This document shows, one piece after another, positions 1 to 9,463 of a DNA stretch of 38,980 nucleotides. The notes below the pieces were generated by a model. The model saw only the letters and a program-made list of their open reading frames with translations, did no database searches and was not told where the DNA came from. Source of the DNA: Prochlorococcus sp. AG-347-L21 (GTDB lineage: Bacteria; Cyanobacteriota; Cyanobacteriia; PCC-6307; Cyanobiaceae); NCBI GenBank assembly GCA_003278875.1, contig QCCQ01000011.1, positions 1 through 38,980 of the forward strand, in the 5' to 3' direction. The position numbers and the translations under genes were made by a program. Position 1 is the stretch's first letter. Every line of letters starts with the position of its first letter.

Positions 1-1725
1 TTTGCTTACATCTTATCCGTGGGATGGGATAAATTAACCGGAAGATTGAAAAATGAACACCATGCAAGATTTAGAGCACGAGAATTAACAAATTTGTTAG
101 TAGAACTTGGGCCTGCATTTGTTAAAGCAGGTCAAGCTTTATCAACAAGACCAGATATAATCCCTGGGATTCTTCTAGAAGAATTATCTGAATTGCAAGA
201 TCAACTCCCTGGATTCGATGGTAATAAAGCTATGGAGTTAATAGAAGAAGACTTAGGATCCAAAATAAATGAGATTTTTTTAGAAATTGATAAAGACCCA
301 ATTTCCGCTGCTTCTTTAGGACAAGTACATAAAGCTAAATTAAAAAACGAAGAGATCGTTGCAATAAAAGTTCAAAGACCAGGATTGAGAGAACAAATAA
401 CCTTGGATCTCTACATAGTTAGAAATATTGCTTATTGGCTAAAAAACAATATCGGATTAATAAGGAGTGATCTAGTTGCTTTGATTGATGAATTAGGTAA
501 GAGAGTTTTTGAAGAGATGGATTACTTAAACGAAGCTGCAAATGCAGAAAAATTTAGGGATTTGCATAAACATAACAAAATGATTGCAGTACCGAAAATT
601 TACAAAGAATTAACTTCAAGACGAGTTTTAGCAATGGAATGGATAGAAGGTACAAAATTAACAAATTTAGAAGACGTTAAAAAGTTAGGAATCAATCCTG
701 ACGAAATGATTGATATAGGGGTCCAGTGCAGTTTAGAACAGCTTTTAGAACATGGTTTTTTTCATGCTGACCCACATCCAGGTAATTTATTAGCCTTAGA
801 AGATGGTAGATTATGTTATTTGGATTTTGGAATGATGAGCGAAGTTTCCAGAGAATCTAGGTCAGGATTAATTCAAGCAGTAGTACATTTAGTGAATAAA
901 AACTTTGATAAATTATCTCGAGATTTCGTGAAGTTAGGATTTTTATCAGAAGAAGTTAATCTAGAACCTATTGTTCCAGCATTCCAAGATGTTTTCATTA
1001 ACGTTGTTGAACAAGGAGTTTCAAAGATGGATTTCAAAAGCGTTACAGACGATATGTCTGGTGTAATGTATAAATTTCCCTTCAGACTTCCTCCCTATTA
1101 TGCGCTAATAATTAGGTCATTACTAACGTTAGAAGGAATTGCTTTAAGCGTTGATCCAAACTTCAAAATATTAGGCGCAGCATATCCATATTTTGCGAGA
1201 AGATTGATGGAGGACCCTGATCCACAATTAAGAGAAAGTCTCAAAGAAATGCTTTTTGATAATAAAAAATTTAAATGGGACCGTTTAGAAGATCTGCTTT
1301 CAAATGCTGCAAAGCAAACAAATCTCGATTTAGAAAAGCTTTTAGACGAAGTTATAAATCTTCTTTTTTCCCCAAATGGAGGATTTCTAAGAAATGAAAT
1401 AATAGATGGTTTAACAAATCAGATAGATTTATTTAGTCTAAAAATTTTGAAAAATTTGAATAATTATCTTCCACAATCAATTAAATTAAATACGCTTAGT
1501 GAAGATAACAACTTAAGTGACCTCATAATGTATTTAGATCCATTGAGAAACTTTTTAGAGATTTTACAAAAAGTACCCGGCTATTCAATCGATATTTTTC
1601 TAAAAAGGGTTCCGAGACTTATAAATGAGCCCTATGCCAAAGAAATGGGTTTAGAAATTGCAAAAAAAGTTACTGAAAAAGGAATGGTTAGACTTGTAAA
1701 GATTGCCGCTGGTGCAAACATCTAA
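1..1725 (+). CDS. ABC1/UbiB-family atypical protein kinase, 5' end cut off by window edge
   Basis: The reading frame is open from base 1, so the GTG at 19 is probably internal and the true start lies upstream; 574 residues are visible. Counted from the GTG, the ABC1 (AarF/UbiB/Coq8) signature motifs appear in order: the KxGQ motif (FVKAGQALSTRPD, about 35-47), the AASLGQVHKA loop, IKVQRPG with the ATP-site lysine, HADPHPGNLL (catalytic loop) and LDFGMM (the DFG equivalent). Family members act in isoprenoid-quinone (ubiquinone or plastoquinone) and tocopherol biology at membranes; in cyanobacteria the substrate is usually unknown. The C-terminal ~180 residues are a helical extension without a motif I recognise. 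The stop abuts the next gene's ATG, suggesting co-transcription with the DUF1400 gene and thrC. Family assignment is firm, the exact role is not. Confidence 0.9.
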   Translation, partial: FAYILSVGWDKLTGRLKNEHHARFRARELTNLLVELGPAFVKAGQALSTRPDIIPGILLEELSELQDQLPGFDGNKAMELIEEDLGSKINEIFLEIDKDPISAASLGQVHKAKLKNEEIVAIKVQRPGLREQITLDLYIVRNIAYWLKNNIGLIRSDLVALIDELGKRVFEEMDYLNEAANAEKFRDLHKHNKMIAVPKIYKELTSRRVLAMEWIEGTKLTNLEDVKKLGINPDEMIDIGVQCSLEQLLEHGFFHADPHPGNLLALEDGRLCYLDFGMMSEVSRESRSGLIQAVVHLVNKNFDKLSRDFVKLGFLSEEVNLEPIVPAFQDVFINVVEQGVSKMDFKSVTDDMSGVMYKFPFRLPPYYALIIRSLLTLEGIALSVDPNFKILGAAYPYFARRLMEDPDPQLRESLKEMLFDNKKFKWDRLEDLLSNAAKQTNLDLEKLLDEVINLLFSPNGGFLRNEIIDGLTNQIDLFSLKILKNLNNYLPQSIKLNTLSEDNNLSDLIMYLDPLRNFLEILQKVPGYSIDIFLKRVPRLINEPYAKEMGLEIAKKVTEKGMVRLVKIAAGANI

Positions 1726-2298
1726 ATGAAATTTAGTAAATTTTTAATTTTTAAGATTTTTTTTATTTTTGTATGTTCTCCATTTTCTTTTAATGTTCCA
1801 AAAGCTTATGCCGCTGAAGAAATTAAAATTACATACAGCATCTTTTCTAGAACAATTAGAGTAAATTCTTTAAAAAATTTTGCTAAAGAAGGTAGATCAA
1901 CAAGAAAATTAAAAAGAATTTTGAAAGCTACCAAGGCTCCCGATGAAGAGATTAGAGCGGTTTTAAATAAAGATTTTGAAGTTCCTATAACGATTGCAGA
2001 CAAATTAGTATATTCTGAAATAGGAAATATTTTTTTAACGAGACTTTCATCTATTATCCATCCACCCAGAGCAAATGATGAAAGAACAGGTAAGTTAGCA
2101 CTTAGAGCTAGTGTAATTCAGGGAATTAACTTAGGAAACGGAAAAATAAATCTAATAAAATTTTTTGAGGCATATCCAACTAAAACTGTAATTTTAGATG
2201 TAAGCGCTTTGAGCAAAGTTATGAATAAAGTAGAATCAATTTCAGAATTATTAACCTTTTTCACCAATTCTCCACTAGAAAAAATCAAAAAAAATTAA
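1726..2298 (+). CDS. Secreted DUF1400 domain protein
   Basis: 190 residues. The N-terminus is a Sec-type signal peptide: basic start, a strongly hydrophobic Phe/Ile stretch at about 7-22, then AYA-A near residue 29 as a likely cleavage site. The mature part begins EEIKITYSIFSRTIRV, which resembles the DUF1400 module found in front of alpha/beta hydrolases in other cyanobacteria. Here the protein ends after that module, so no nucleophile elbow or hydrolase catalytic triad is present. It is therefore a stand-alone DUF1400 protein rather than an enzyme that can be named. The ATG follows directly on the stop of the ABC1 kinase gene, and thrC starts 6 bases after this stop. Location is probably periplasmic or thylakoid-lumenal (inference). 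The family call is from memory of the motif. Confidence 0.72.
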   Translation: MKFSKFLIFKIFFIFVCSPFSFNVPKAYAAEEIKITYSIFSRTIRVNSLKNFAKEGRSTRKLKRILKATKAPDEEIRAVLNKDFEVPITIADKLVYSEIGNIFLTRLSSIIHPPRANDERTGKLALRASVIQGINLGNGKINLIKFFEAYPTKTVILDVSALSKVMNKVESISELLTFFTNSPLEKIKKN

Positions 2299-2304
2299 AC
2301 AACC

Positions 2305-3408
2305 ATGGTGTTACTAAATAAAATTAAAAATAAACTACGTATTAATTACAGAAAAAAAAGATGGCCAGGTCTAATAGAAGCTTACAAACAATATCTTCCA
2401 GTTACAAAAAAAACTCCTATTATCTCCCTTAATGAAGGAAATACACCACTAATTCTTAGCGAGTCACTTAGCAATTTAATTGGAAATGGTACAAAAGTTT
2501 TTTTAAAATATGATGGCCTTAATCCAACAGGATCTTTTAAAGATCGTGGTATGACTATGGCAATTAGCAAAGCAAAAGAACAAGGCCGTGAAGCAGTAAT
2601 CTGTGCAAGTACTGGAAATACTTCTGCTGCTGCTGCTGCATATGCTTCTAGAGGCGGATTGAAACCTTATGTTTTAATCCCAGAAGGATTTGTTGCACAA
2701 GGAAAACTTGCGCAAGCATTAATGTATGGTGCTGAAATAATATCTATTAACGGAAACTTTGATAAGGCTCTTGAAATAGTTAGAGATTTATCATCTGAAC
2801 ATCCTGTAGAACTTGTTAATTCAGTTAATCCATATCGCATACAAGGGCAAAAGACAGCCGCTTTTGAAATAGTTGATGACTTAGGTCGTGCCCCTGATTG
2901 GCTTTGTATTCCAATGGGTAATGCAGGGAATATAACTGCTTATTGGATAGGATTTAAAGAATATTCAAAAATAAAAAGGAATTTGAAATTACCAATTATG
3001 ATGGGTTTTCAATCCGAAGGCTCTGCACCATTAGTAAAAAATATAATAGTTAAAGATCCAGAAACAATTGCCACTGCAATAAGAATTGGGAATCCTGTAA
3101 ATAGAGAAAAAGCAAAAAAAGTAAGAAAAGAAAGTAAAGGAGACTTCCAGTCAGTTACAGATGAAGAAATAATCGATGCTTATAAAATTCTTGCTAAAGA
3201 GGGAGTTTTTTGTGAGCCTGCCAGTGCGGCATCAGTTGCTGGAATGATCAAAAATAAAAATAGAATTCAGAAAGAATCAACTATTGTTTGTGTTCTAACT
3301 GGAAATGGCTTAAAAGATCCTGATTGCGCAATAAAAAACAATGATGCTATTTTCAGGAAAAATATTGAACCTTCATTAAAAAACATAACTAAAATTTTAG
3401 GATATTAA
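2305..3408 (+). CDS. thrC: Threonine synthase
   Basis: 367 residues. This PLP enzyme converts O-phospho-L-homoserine to threonine in the cytoplasm. The PLP-binding signature [11 protein letters not shown] contains the Schiff-base lysine at residue 79. [10 protein letters not shown] precedes it, the phosphate-binding [15 protein letters not shown] stretch follows, and [10 protein letters not shown] lies near the C-terminus. This is the short class I form without the long N-terminal extension of plant or yeast enzymes. It is the third gene of a tight plus-strand cluster and the last gene before the long non-coding candidate origin. Its 3' end is followed by A/T-rich inverted repeats, one of which (3576-3590) could double as its terminator. 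Confidence 0.95.
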   Translation: MVLLNKIKNKLRINYRKKRWPGLIEAYKQYLPVTKKTPIISLNEGNTPLILSESLSNLIGNGTKVFLKYDGLNPTGSFKDRGMTMAISKAKEQGREAVICASTGNTSAAAAAYASRGGLKPYVLIPEGFVAQGKLAQALMYGAEIISINGNFDKALEIVRDLSSEHPVELVNSVNPYRIQGQKTAAFEIVDDLGRAPDWLCIPMGNAGNITAYWIGFKEYSKIKRNLKLPIMMGFQSEGSAPLVKNIIVKDPETIATAIRIGNPVNREKAKKVRKESKGDFQSVTDEEIIDAYKILAKEGVFCEPASAASVAGMIKNKNRIQKESTIVCVLTGNGLKDPDCAIKNNDAIFRKNIEPSLKNITKILGY

Positions 3409-3487
3409 AATCCAAAAAAAATAGTGTCTGTGGAAATCAATTAAAAACAAATCTAATTTGTTGAAAAGTATTTAGTAAGAAATTATA

Positions 3488-3538
3488 TTTGTTGAATATT
3501 TTGATCTTTTTTCGAAAAATTGAAATTTATTCAACAAA
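3488..3538. repeat. 51-bp imperfect palindrome with TTTGTTGAA arms
   Basis: The outer arms are perfect over 11 bp: TTTGTTGAATA at 3488-3498 pairs with its reverse complement at 3528-3538. The centre is a perfect 12-bp palindrome, TTTTTCGAAAAA, at 3508-3519. The bases between arms and centre pair imperfectly, so the whole 51 bp can fold on itself. A third TTTGTTGAA lies just upstream at 3457-3465 in direct orientation. It could be a protein-binding site within the origin, an extruded cruciform, or an AT-rich transcription terminator for thrC. Confidence 0.7.
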
Positions 3539-3575
3539 AAAAATTTTTTTTACACATATTCTTTTCTTCGTAAAC

Positions 3576-3590
3576 TAGCTTGAGAAGCTA
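3576..3590. repeat. Perfect 6-bp inverted repeat, TAGCTT-GAG-AAGCTA
   Basis: A perfect stem of six base pairs with a three-base loop, followed on the plus strand by TTTAATTT. It lies 11 bases before the pair of DnaA-box-like sites. It could be an origin element, or a weak intrinsic terminator for thrC. Confidence 0.5.
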
Positions 3591-3601
3591 TTTAATTTGA
3601 G

Positions 3602-3635
3602 AATTCCACATTTCCCACAAAAACTACTACTACTA
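3602..3635 (+). promoter_or_regulatory. Two abutting DnaA-box-like sites followed by four DnaA-trios
   Basis: AATTCCACA (3602-3610) and TTTCCCACA (3611-3619) lie head to tail in the same orientation. After a 4-base A spacer (3620-3623) come four consecutive CTA triplets (3624-3635), which read 3'-GAT-5' on the complement, the described DnaA-trio. A very AT-rich tract follows immediately. The known unwinding system has the same order and orientation, although its spacer is usually GC-rich whereas this one is all A. Confidence 0.62.
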
Positions 3636-3690
3636 AATTTTTTATTTTATTATCTATTTTTATATTAGAAAAAAGTAAAGAATATATTTA

Positions 3691-3719
3691 TTGAATTTAA
3701 TTTACGATAAAAGTATATT
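3691..3719 (+). promoter_or_regulatory. Predicted dnaN promoter
   Basis: TTGAAT (3691-3696) and TATATT (3714-3719) are separated by 17 bases, a standard sigma-70 layout. Transcription would start near 3726, leaving a leader of about 20 bases before the dnaN ATG at 3746. It overlaps the downstream edge of the AT-rich tract of the candidate origin, so firing and dnaN transcription may interact (inference). Confidence 0.5.
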
Positions 3720-3745
3720 GTATTTGTAAAAAGTTCCAAATTACG

Positions 3746-4903
3746 ATGGAAATTATTTGTAATCAAAATGAATTAAATAATTCTATACAACTAGTAAGCA
3801 AAGCAGTTGCTTCAAGGCCAACGCATCCAATTCTTGCAAATATACTTTTAACAGCTGATGAAGGAACTAATAAAATTAGTGTCACAGGATTTGACCTTAA
3901 TTTAGGAATTCAAACGTCTTTTGATGGAACTGTTAAAAATAGTGGAGCTATTACTATACCTTCAAAACTTTTATCCGAAATAGTAAATAAACTACCCAAT
4001 GAAACTCCTGTTTCTTTAGAAGTAGACGAGAATTCAGATAATATTCTGATAAAAAGTGACAGAGGTTCTTTTAACCTTAAAGGAATCCCTTCCGATGAAT
4101 ATCCTAATTTACCATTTGTTGAAAGCGGCACTTCTTTAAATATTGATCCTAGTTCTTTTTTAAAGGCTTTAAAATCTACCATTTTTGCCAGTAGTAGTGA
4201 TGATTCAAAGCAACTACTCACAGGAGTCAATTTTACTTTCAAACCAAATTATTTAGAGTCTGCTTCTACAGATGGCCATAGATTGGCTGTGGCTTTAATT
4301 GGTAATGAAGAAAATATCGAAAATAAAGAAAACTTATCTTCAAATGTTGATGATTTATCGGTAACTATTCCAACTAAATCATTAAGAGAAATTGAAAAAT
4401 TAGTATCATTGAGAAGCTCAGAAAATTCAATTAAGCTTTTCTATGACAGAGGTCAGGTAGTATTTATATCTTCTAATCAAATAATTACTACAAGAACTTT
4501 AGAAGGTACTTATCCTAATTATTCACAATTAATTCCTGATTCTTTTTCTAAAATTCTAAATTTTAATACAAAAAAATTAATTGATGCATTAGAAAGAATT
4601 GCTGTTTTGGCTGATCAGCAAAGTAGTGTTGTAAAGATTAAATTAGATGATACAGATTTAGCTTCAATCAGTGCAGACGCTCAAGATATTGGTAATGCAA
4701 ATGAATCAATACCTGTTTCTTATTCTGGAGAAAAATTTGATATTGCCTTTAATGTAAGATACCTGTTAGAAGGTTTAAAAGTTATAGCCTCTGAAAATGT
4801 ACTTCTAAAGTGTAATATTGCAACTACTCCAGCTGTTTTTGTACCAGAAGATAATCTTAATTCTTTTACTTATTTAGTTATGCCTGTGCAGGTTCGTTCT
4901 TAA
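3746..4903 (+). CDS. dnaN: DNA polymerase III beta sliding clamp
   Basis: 385 residues, normal for the family. The ring-shaped dimeric clamp tethers the replicative polymerase to DNA and serves many repair partners. N-terminal MEIICNQNELNNSIQLVSKAV, the middle-domain STDGHRLAV stretch and a C-terminal YLVMPVQVR are characteristic; the C-terminal MPVQ(V)R is the peptide-binding-groove end seen in bacterial clamps. Three repeated clamp domains fit the length. It follows the candidate origin directly, but unlike many bacteria dnaA is not its upstream neighbour; thrC is. A sigma-70-like promoter sits at 3691-3719. The next gene starts one base after the stop, so the clamp is probably co-transcribed with the PRC-barrel gene and purL. 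Confidence 0.97.
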   Translation: MEIICNQNELNNSIQLVSKAVASRPTHPILANILLTADEGTNKISVTGFDLNLGIQTSFDGTVKNSGAITIPSKLLSEIVNKLPNETPVSLEVDENSDNILIKSDRGSFNLKGIPSDEYPNLPFVESGTSLNIDPSSFLKALKSTIFASSSDDSKQLLTGVNFTFKPNYLESASTDGHRLAVALIGNEENIENKENLSSNVDDLSVTIPTKSLREIEKLVSLRSSENSIKLFYDRGQVVFISSNQIITTRTLEGTYPNYSQLIPDSFSKILNFNTKKLIDALERIAVLADQQSSVVKIKLDDTDLASISADAQDIGNANESIPVSYSGEKFDIAFNVRYLLEGLKVIASENVLLKCNIATTPAVFVPEDNLNSFTYLVMPVQVRS

Positions 4904-4904
4904 T

Positions 4905-5612
4905 TTGAAATTACCTAAAGAAATTCTATTAAGTGAATTACTAAATTATAGTGTTAAGGCTAATATGATCCTTAATTATGGAAATGGTGAAAATGTTTGG
5001 ATGCATCCTCCAGTTCATAGGATTTTAGGATGGTATTCACGTCCTTCAAATTTTGATTTAAAAAGAAATGTTTGGCGATTAAATCAAATTACTCAAATAA
5101 TAGATAATGAAATTTATGTCAAAGGTGATCCAGCTATTTCGGATTTGGCAACTTTAAATAGGTTCCCAACATTAATAGAAGCTAATCTTATAAATATAAA
5201 TGGATCAAAAATAGGAGTCATTGCAGATTTTTTATTTGAAATGAAAACGGGAAAAATTAAATATTACTTAGTTTCTAGATCTAATCCTAAGATTCCAGGT
5301 TCTAGTAGATGGAAATTAACTATTGATAATATTAATGATCAACAACCGGGCTTAGTATTTTGTAAGAGTAATTCTTTAGATGATTTACCTTTAATAAAAT
5401 CAAGTATTAAAAATGAATTTATGCAAAAAGGAAAAAAAATTTTTGATAGATTTGATGATATGAAAAATATTGCTTCTAACAGATTAGAGGAATGGCTTGA
5501 AGAAGATGAAGATATTAGCCAAAACTTAGATTTTAAACAAAAAGGTTTTTATAATAATGAAAGAACATCAATACCGTTTAGTGAAAAAAAAGAAGATGAC
5601 CCTTGGATATAA
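4905..5612 (+). CDS. PRC-barrel domain protein
   Basis: 235 residues from a TTG start one base after the dnaN stop; the TTG is favoured by this tight coupling and by conservation of the MKLPKEILLSELLNYSVK beginning as I remember it in relatives. Two PRC-barrel-like beta modules are suggested: RFPTLIEANLININGSKIGVIADF (about 85-110), followed by FEMKTGKIKYYLVSRSNP. The last ~60 residues are charged and probably disordered, ending in an acidic DDPWI tail. PRC barrels occur in photosynthetic reaction-centre H subunits and in RNA-processing proteins such as RimM. No function can be assigned here. The conserved place between dnaN and purL in this group is a matter of gene order, not evidence of a replication role. 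Confidence 0.7.
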   Translation: MKLPKEILLSELLNYSVKANMILNYGNGENVWMHPPVHRILGWYSRPSNFDLKRNVWRLNQITQIIDNEIYVKGDPAISDLATLNRFPTLIEANLININGSKIGVIADFLFEMKTGKIKYYLVSRSNPKIPGSSRWKLTIDNINDQQPGLVFCKSNSLDDLPLIKSSIKNEFMQKGKKIFDRFDDMKNIASNRLEEWLEEDEDISQNLDFKQKGFYNNERTSIPFSEKKEDDPWI

Positions 5613-5615
5613 ATA

Positions 5616-7955
5616 ATGATAAATCAAGAAAATAATGATCTATATGATCTTAATGAAGCATTAAAAGTTGAAAATTTAACACTTATTGATTACGAAGAAA
5701 TTTGCAAAAGATTAAAGAGAAAACCTAATAGAACGGAATTAGGAATGTTTGGCGTTATGTGGTCTGAACATTGTTGTTATAGAAATTCAAAACCCCTACT
5801 ATCTAAGTTTCCCACTAAAGGTAAAAATGTTTTAGTTGGACCTGGAGAAAATGCTGGCGTTATAAATGTTGGAAATAATCAAAAACTTGTTTTTAAAATA
5901 GAAAGTCATAATCATCCTTCTGCTATTGAACCTTTTCAAGGGGCAGCCACAGGTGTAGGAGGAATTTTAAGAGATATATTTACAATGGGAGCAAGGCCAA
6001 TCGCTGTCTTGAATTCATTGAGATTTGGTAACCTTGATAAATCATCAAATGTTAATTTACTGCGAGGAGTTGTATCAGGTATTGCACATTATGGAAATTG
6101 TGTAGGTGTGCCGACTGTTGGAGGCGAAATTGATTTTGATGACAGTTACTCTGGAAATCCTCTAGTGAATGTTATGGCTTTAGGACTTTTAGAGACCGAT
6201 GAAATCGTTTGTTCTGGAGCTAAAAATGTAGGATCACCGGTGTTATACGTTGGTAATACAACTGGCAGAGACGGTGTTGGTGGTGCTAGTTTTGCTAGTT
6301 CAGAATTAACTACAACTTCATTGGATGATAGACCTGCAGTTCAGGTGGGTGATCCATTTATTGAGAAAAGTCTTATTGAAGCTTGTTTGGACGCTTTCAA
6401 GACAGGGGATGTAATTGCAGCTCAAGATATGGGTGCTGCAGGTTTAACATGCAGTAGCGCAGAAATGGCGGCAAATGGAAATTTAGGAATATCTATTGAT
6501 TTAGATTTGGTTCCCTCTAGAGAAAATGATATGTCCTCATACCACTATTTATTATCTGAATCGCAAGAAAGGATGTTGTTTGTTGTTAAACAAGAAAAAA
6601 TTAATGATCTTATTGAAAAATTTAATAAATGGGGATTATATGCCAGTGTTATTGGCGAAGTGATAGGAACTAAAGAGGTAATTATTTCTCATAAAGGTAA
6701 AATTGTTGCCCAAATACCTACTTCTGCCTTATCTGATGATACTCCTGTAAATTTTCACAATGTGATTAATAATCCACCCGAAGAACTTTTAAATAAATGG
6801 GAATGGAAAGAAAATGATTTACCAGAAATTCATGAACAAAAAGTATTTTCATTGAAGGAAAATAAGAATTTTTCTTTTTCAGAAATCATTTTAAAACTAC
6901 TCTCTAATCCATCAATAGCCTCTAAAAGATGGATTTTTAAACAATATGACTCTCAAGTGCAGGCAAATACAGTATTTAAACCCGGAAAATCAGATGCAGC
7001 AGTTGTAAGATTAAGGGAACAAAATAAAAAAAATAAAAGTAAAGTATTTTCTGGTGTTGCTGCTTCAGTTGATTGCAATAGTAGATGGGTTGCTCTTGAT
7101 CCTTTTAGAGGATCTATCGCTGCCGTTGCAGAATCTGCTAGAAATGTTAGTTGTGTTGGGGCTGAACCAATAGCAATTACAAATAATTTAAATTTTTCTT
7201 CCCCTGAGAATGAAATAGGATATTGGCAACTCTCATCTTCATGTAATGGAATTGCAGAAGCCTGTAAAGCCTTAGAAACTCCTGTTACGGGAGGGAATGT
7301 ATCTTTATATAATGAATCTAAAAATAAAGATAATCTAATTACTCCTATCAATCCTACTCCTGTTATTGGAATGGTTGGAAAGATAGATAATGTTGAAAAA
7401 GCTATAAGCAGTGAATGGAAAAATATTGAAGATCAAATCTGGTTAATTGGTTCTACCAAATCAGAAATAAAAATTGCAGCCAGTTCTTATCTAGAATATT
7501 TTCATGGAGAAATTACAGGTCGGCCTCCAAAAATAGATTTGTTGGATGAAAAGTTTTGCCAGAGTTTTTTAAGAAATGCGATTTTAAAAAGTCTTGTAGT
7601 TTCATCTCACGATATCTCTGATGGTGGTTTAGCTATTGCTTTAGCAGAGTCTTGTATTTTGTCCGCAAGGGGCGCAACAATAGAATTAGAGAAAGATTTA
7701 AATAGAGTTGATAATTTATTGTTTGCCGAAGGTGGGTCAAGAATTATTTTTTCAATTAGTAAAACGAAACAAAATGAATGGTTTAATTATTTAAAACAAA
7801 ATCAAATTAATTTCCCGTCAAGTGTGTATGTAAAAAAAATAGGATACGTATCTAGTGACTCGCTGAAGATAAAAATTAACAAACAAAATATTTGCAATAT
7901 TAGGGTTGAGGAATTAACCGAAAAATTTAATAATAGTATTTCAGGTTACTTCTAA
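5616..7955 (+). CDS. purL: Phosphoribosylformylglycinamidine synthase subunit PurL (small type)
   Basis: 779 residues, the size of the Gram-positive/cyanobacterial small PurL, which needs separate PurQ (glutaminase) and PurS. It catalyses the ATP-dependent conversion of FGAR to FGAM, the fourth step of purine synthesis. The N-terminus carries [17 protein letters not shown]; the ATP/catalytic region [21 protein letters not shown] follows near residue 95, and the second half repeats the fold ([42 protein letters not shown]). No glutaminase domain is fused, and neither purQ nor purS lies in the window. It sits 3 bases after the PRC-barrel gene and 47 bases before purF, so dnaN to purF may form one transcription unit. 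Confidence 0.97.
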   Translation: MINQENNDLYDLNEALKVENLTLIDYEEICKRLKRKPNRTELGMFGVMWSEHCCYRNSKPLLSKFPTKGKNVLVGPGENAGVINVGNNQKLVFKIESHNHPSAIEPFQGAATGVGGILRDIFTMGARPIAVLNSLRFGNLDKSSNVNLLRGVVSGIAHYGNCVGVPTVGGEIDFDDSYSGNPLVNVMALGLLETDEIVCSGAKNVGSPVLYVGNTTGRDGVGGASFASSELTTTSLDDRPAVQVGDPFIEKSLIEACLDAFKTGDVIAAQDMGAAGLTCSSAEMAANGNLGISIDLDLVPSRENDMSSYHYLLSESQERMLFVVKQEKINDLIEKFNKWGLYASVIGEVIGTKEVIISHKGKIVAQIPTSALSDDTPVNFHNVINNPPEELLNKWEWKENDLPEIHEQKVFSLKENKNFSFSEIILKLLSNPSIASKRWIFKQYDSQVQANTVFKPGKSDAAVVRLREQNKKNKSKVFSGVAASVDCNSRWVALDPFRGSIAAVAESARNVSCVGAEPIAITNNLNFSSPENEIGYWQLSSSCNGIAEACKALETPVTGGNVSLYNESKNKDNLITPINPTPVIGMVGKIDNVEKAISSEWKNIEDQIWLIGSTKSEIKIAASSYLEYFHGEITGRPPKIDLLDEKFCQSFLRNAILKSLVVSSHDISDGGLAIALAESCILSARGATIELEKDLNRVDNLLFAEGGSRIIFSISKTKQNEWFNYLKQNQINFPSSVYVKKIGYVSSDSLKIKINKQNICNIRVEELTEKFNNSISGYF

Positions 7956-8002
7956 ATATGAAAAATATTTCTCAACTATCAATCTATTTAAGATATTAAG
8001 TT

Positions 8003-9463
8003 ATGTGTGGAATAGTTGGTATTGTTTCTTCAAATGATGTAAATCAACAAATTTACGATAGCCTTTTGCTTTTGCAGCATAGAGGTCAAGACTCAACAGG
8101 TATAGCAACGATGGAAAATACTGTTTTTCATATACATAAGGTCAAAGGTCAGGTTAATACTGCTTATAGAACTAGAGATATGAGGAATTTAATAGGAAAA
8201 ATTGGATTGGGTCATGTTAGGTACGCAACAAAGGGATCAGCAGAAAGTGTAGAAGAAGCTCAGCCTTTTTATGTGAATGCGCCTTATGGAATTGTTTTGA
8301 TACATAATGGAAATTTGACCAATACCAGAGATTTAGAAAAGCAGTTATTTAATATCGACAAGCGGCATACAAATTCTTCGAGTGATACTGAAATGTTGTT
8401 AAATGTATTTGCGACAGAATTACAAGAACAAATTCATAATCAAGAATTAGAACCTGATATTATTTTTAATGCGGTCAAATCTTTACATAAAAGAATTCAG
8501 GGATCATATGCTTCAATTGCATTAATTTCAGGACATGGTTTATTAGCATTCAGAGATCCTTTTGGTATTAGGCCTTTAGTCATAGGGAAAAGACTTTCAT
8601 TAATTACAAAGAAAGAAGAATGGATGGTTGCAAGCGAATCTTTAGTACTTGAGAATAACGATTATCAAGTAGTGAGAGATGTGGATCCAGGAGAAGCTGT
8701 TTTTATAAATCTGAATGGGGAGTTTTTCTCTAAGCAATGTTCCGAAAATCCAATTTTATTTCCCTGTGCTTTTGAATATGTTTACTTAGCCAGGCCAGAT
8801 TCAATTATGAATGGAATTTCAGTCTATAAAGCTCGTTTAAAGATGGGAGATTATTTAGCGGAGACAATAAAAGAAACAATCAATTCTGGAGATATTGATG
8901 TAGTTATGCCTATTCCTGATTCTTCTCGACCCGCAGCAATGCAAGTTGCAAGACAGTTAGGGATAGAATATAGGGAAGGTTTTTTTAAAAATAGATATGT
9001 TGGTAGAACATTTATAATGCCTGGTCAGCAGAAACGCAAGAAATCTGTAAGGCAAAAATTAAATGCCATGAGTGCAGAGTTTAAAAATAAAAATGTATTA
9101 ATTGTTGATGATTCAATAGTAAGAGGTACTACTTCAAAAGAAATTGTCCAGATGGCTAAAGATGCAGGAGCAAATAAAGTTTTTTTTACATCAGCGGCTC
9201 CTCCTGTTCGTTATCCTCACGTTTATGGAATTAATATGCCTAATAGAGATGAATTAATAGCTCATAATAGGACAATAAGTGAAATCGCCGATAAACTTGA
9301 AATTGATAACCTTGTTTATCAAAGTGTTGAAAGTTTGAGCAAATCGATAATAGGTGATTCTCCTATTAAAGGTTTAGAGATGAGTTGTTTTACTGGTGAT
9401 TATGTAACTGGAACAGTAAATCAAGAATATTTAAATTGGGTTGAAAATGAATATAAATCTTAG
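8003..9463 (+). CDS. purF: Amidophosphoribosyltransferase
   Basis: 486 residues. PurF makes 5-phosphoribosylamine from PRPP and glutamine, the committed step of purine synthesis. The N-terminal nucleophile is Cys2 (MCGIVGIV) after Met removal; no longer propeptide is present. [15 protein letters not shown] and [10 protein letters not shown] mark the class II glutaminase domain. The PRPP-binding motif [18 protein letters not shown] is near residues 370-387. Cysteines in the C-terminal part ([14 protein letters not shown] and EMSCFTGDY) are compatible with the iron-sulfur type seen in Bacillus (inference). The gene follows purL. Its stop codon overlaps the stop of the convergent topoisomerase gene by 4 bases, leaving no room for a separate terminator. 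Confidence 0.97.
   Translation: MCGIVGIVSSNDVNQQIYDSLLLLQHRGQDSTGIATMENTVFHIHKVKGQVNTAYRTRDMRNLIGKIGLGHVRYATKGSAESVEEAQPFYVNAPYGIVLIHNGNLTNTRDLEKQLFNIDKRHTNSSSDTEMLLNVFATELQEQIHNQELEPDIIFNAVKSLHKRIQGSYASIALISGHGLLAFRDPFGIRPLVIGKRLSLITKKEEWMVASESLVLENNDYQVVRDVDPGEAVFINLNGEFFSKQCSENPILFPCAFEYVYLARPDSIMNGISVYKARLKMGDYLAETIKETINSGDIDVVMPIPDSSRPAAMQVARQLGIEYREGFFKNRYVGRTFIMPGQQKRKKSVRQKLNAMSAEFKNKNVLIVDDSIVRGTTSKEIVQMAKDAGANKVFFTSAAPPVRYPHVYGINMPNRDELIAHNRTISEIADKLEIDNLVYQSVESLSKSIIGDSPIKGLEMSCFTGDYVTGTVNQEYLNWVENEYKS

Larger units (their letters stand above)
3409..3745. other. Candidate chromosomal replication origin (oriC) between thrC and dnaN
   Basis: This 337-base gap is the only non-coding stretch over 300 bases. 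In order it contains: an ATTTCCACA DnaA-box-like 9-mer on the minus strand (3429-3437); TTTGTTGAA at 3457-3465 and 3488-3496, with its inverse at 3530-3538; a near-palindrome spanning 3488-3538; a TTTTACACA 9-mer (3548-3556); a perfect 6-bp hairpin (3576-3590); two abutting box-like sites AATTCCACA (3602-3610) and TTTCCCACA (3611-3619); four CTA triplets (3624-3635); a nearly pure A/T tract (3636 to about 3700); and the dnaN promoter. Compared with the cyanobacterial box TTTTCCACA the 9-mers match at 8, 8, 7 and 8 of 9 positions. Box, then trio, then AT-rich tract is the arrangement described for bacterial unwinding regions. dnaA is not adjacent. Function is inferred, not shown. Confidence 0.72.
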
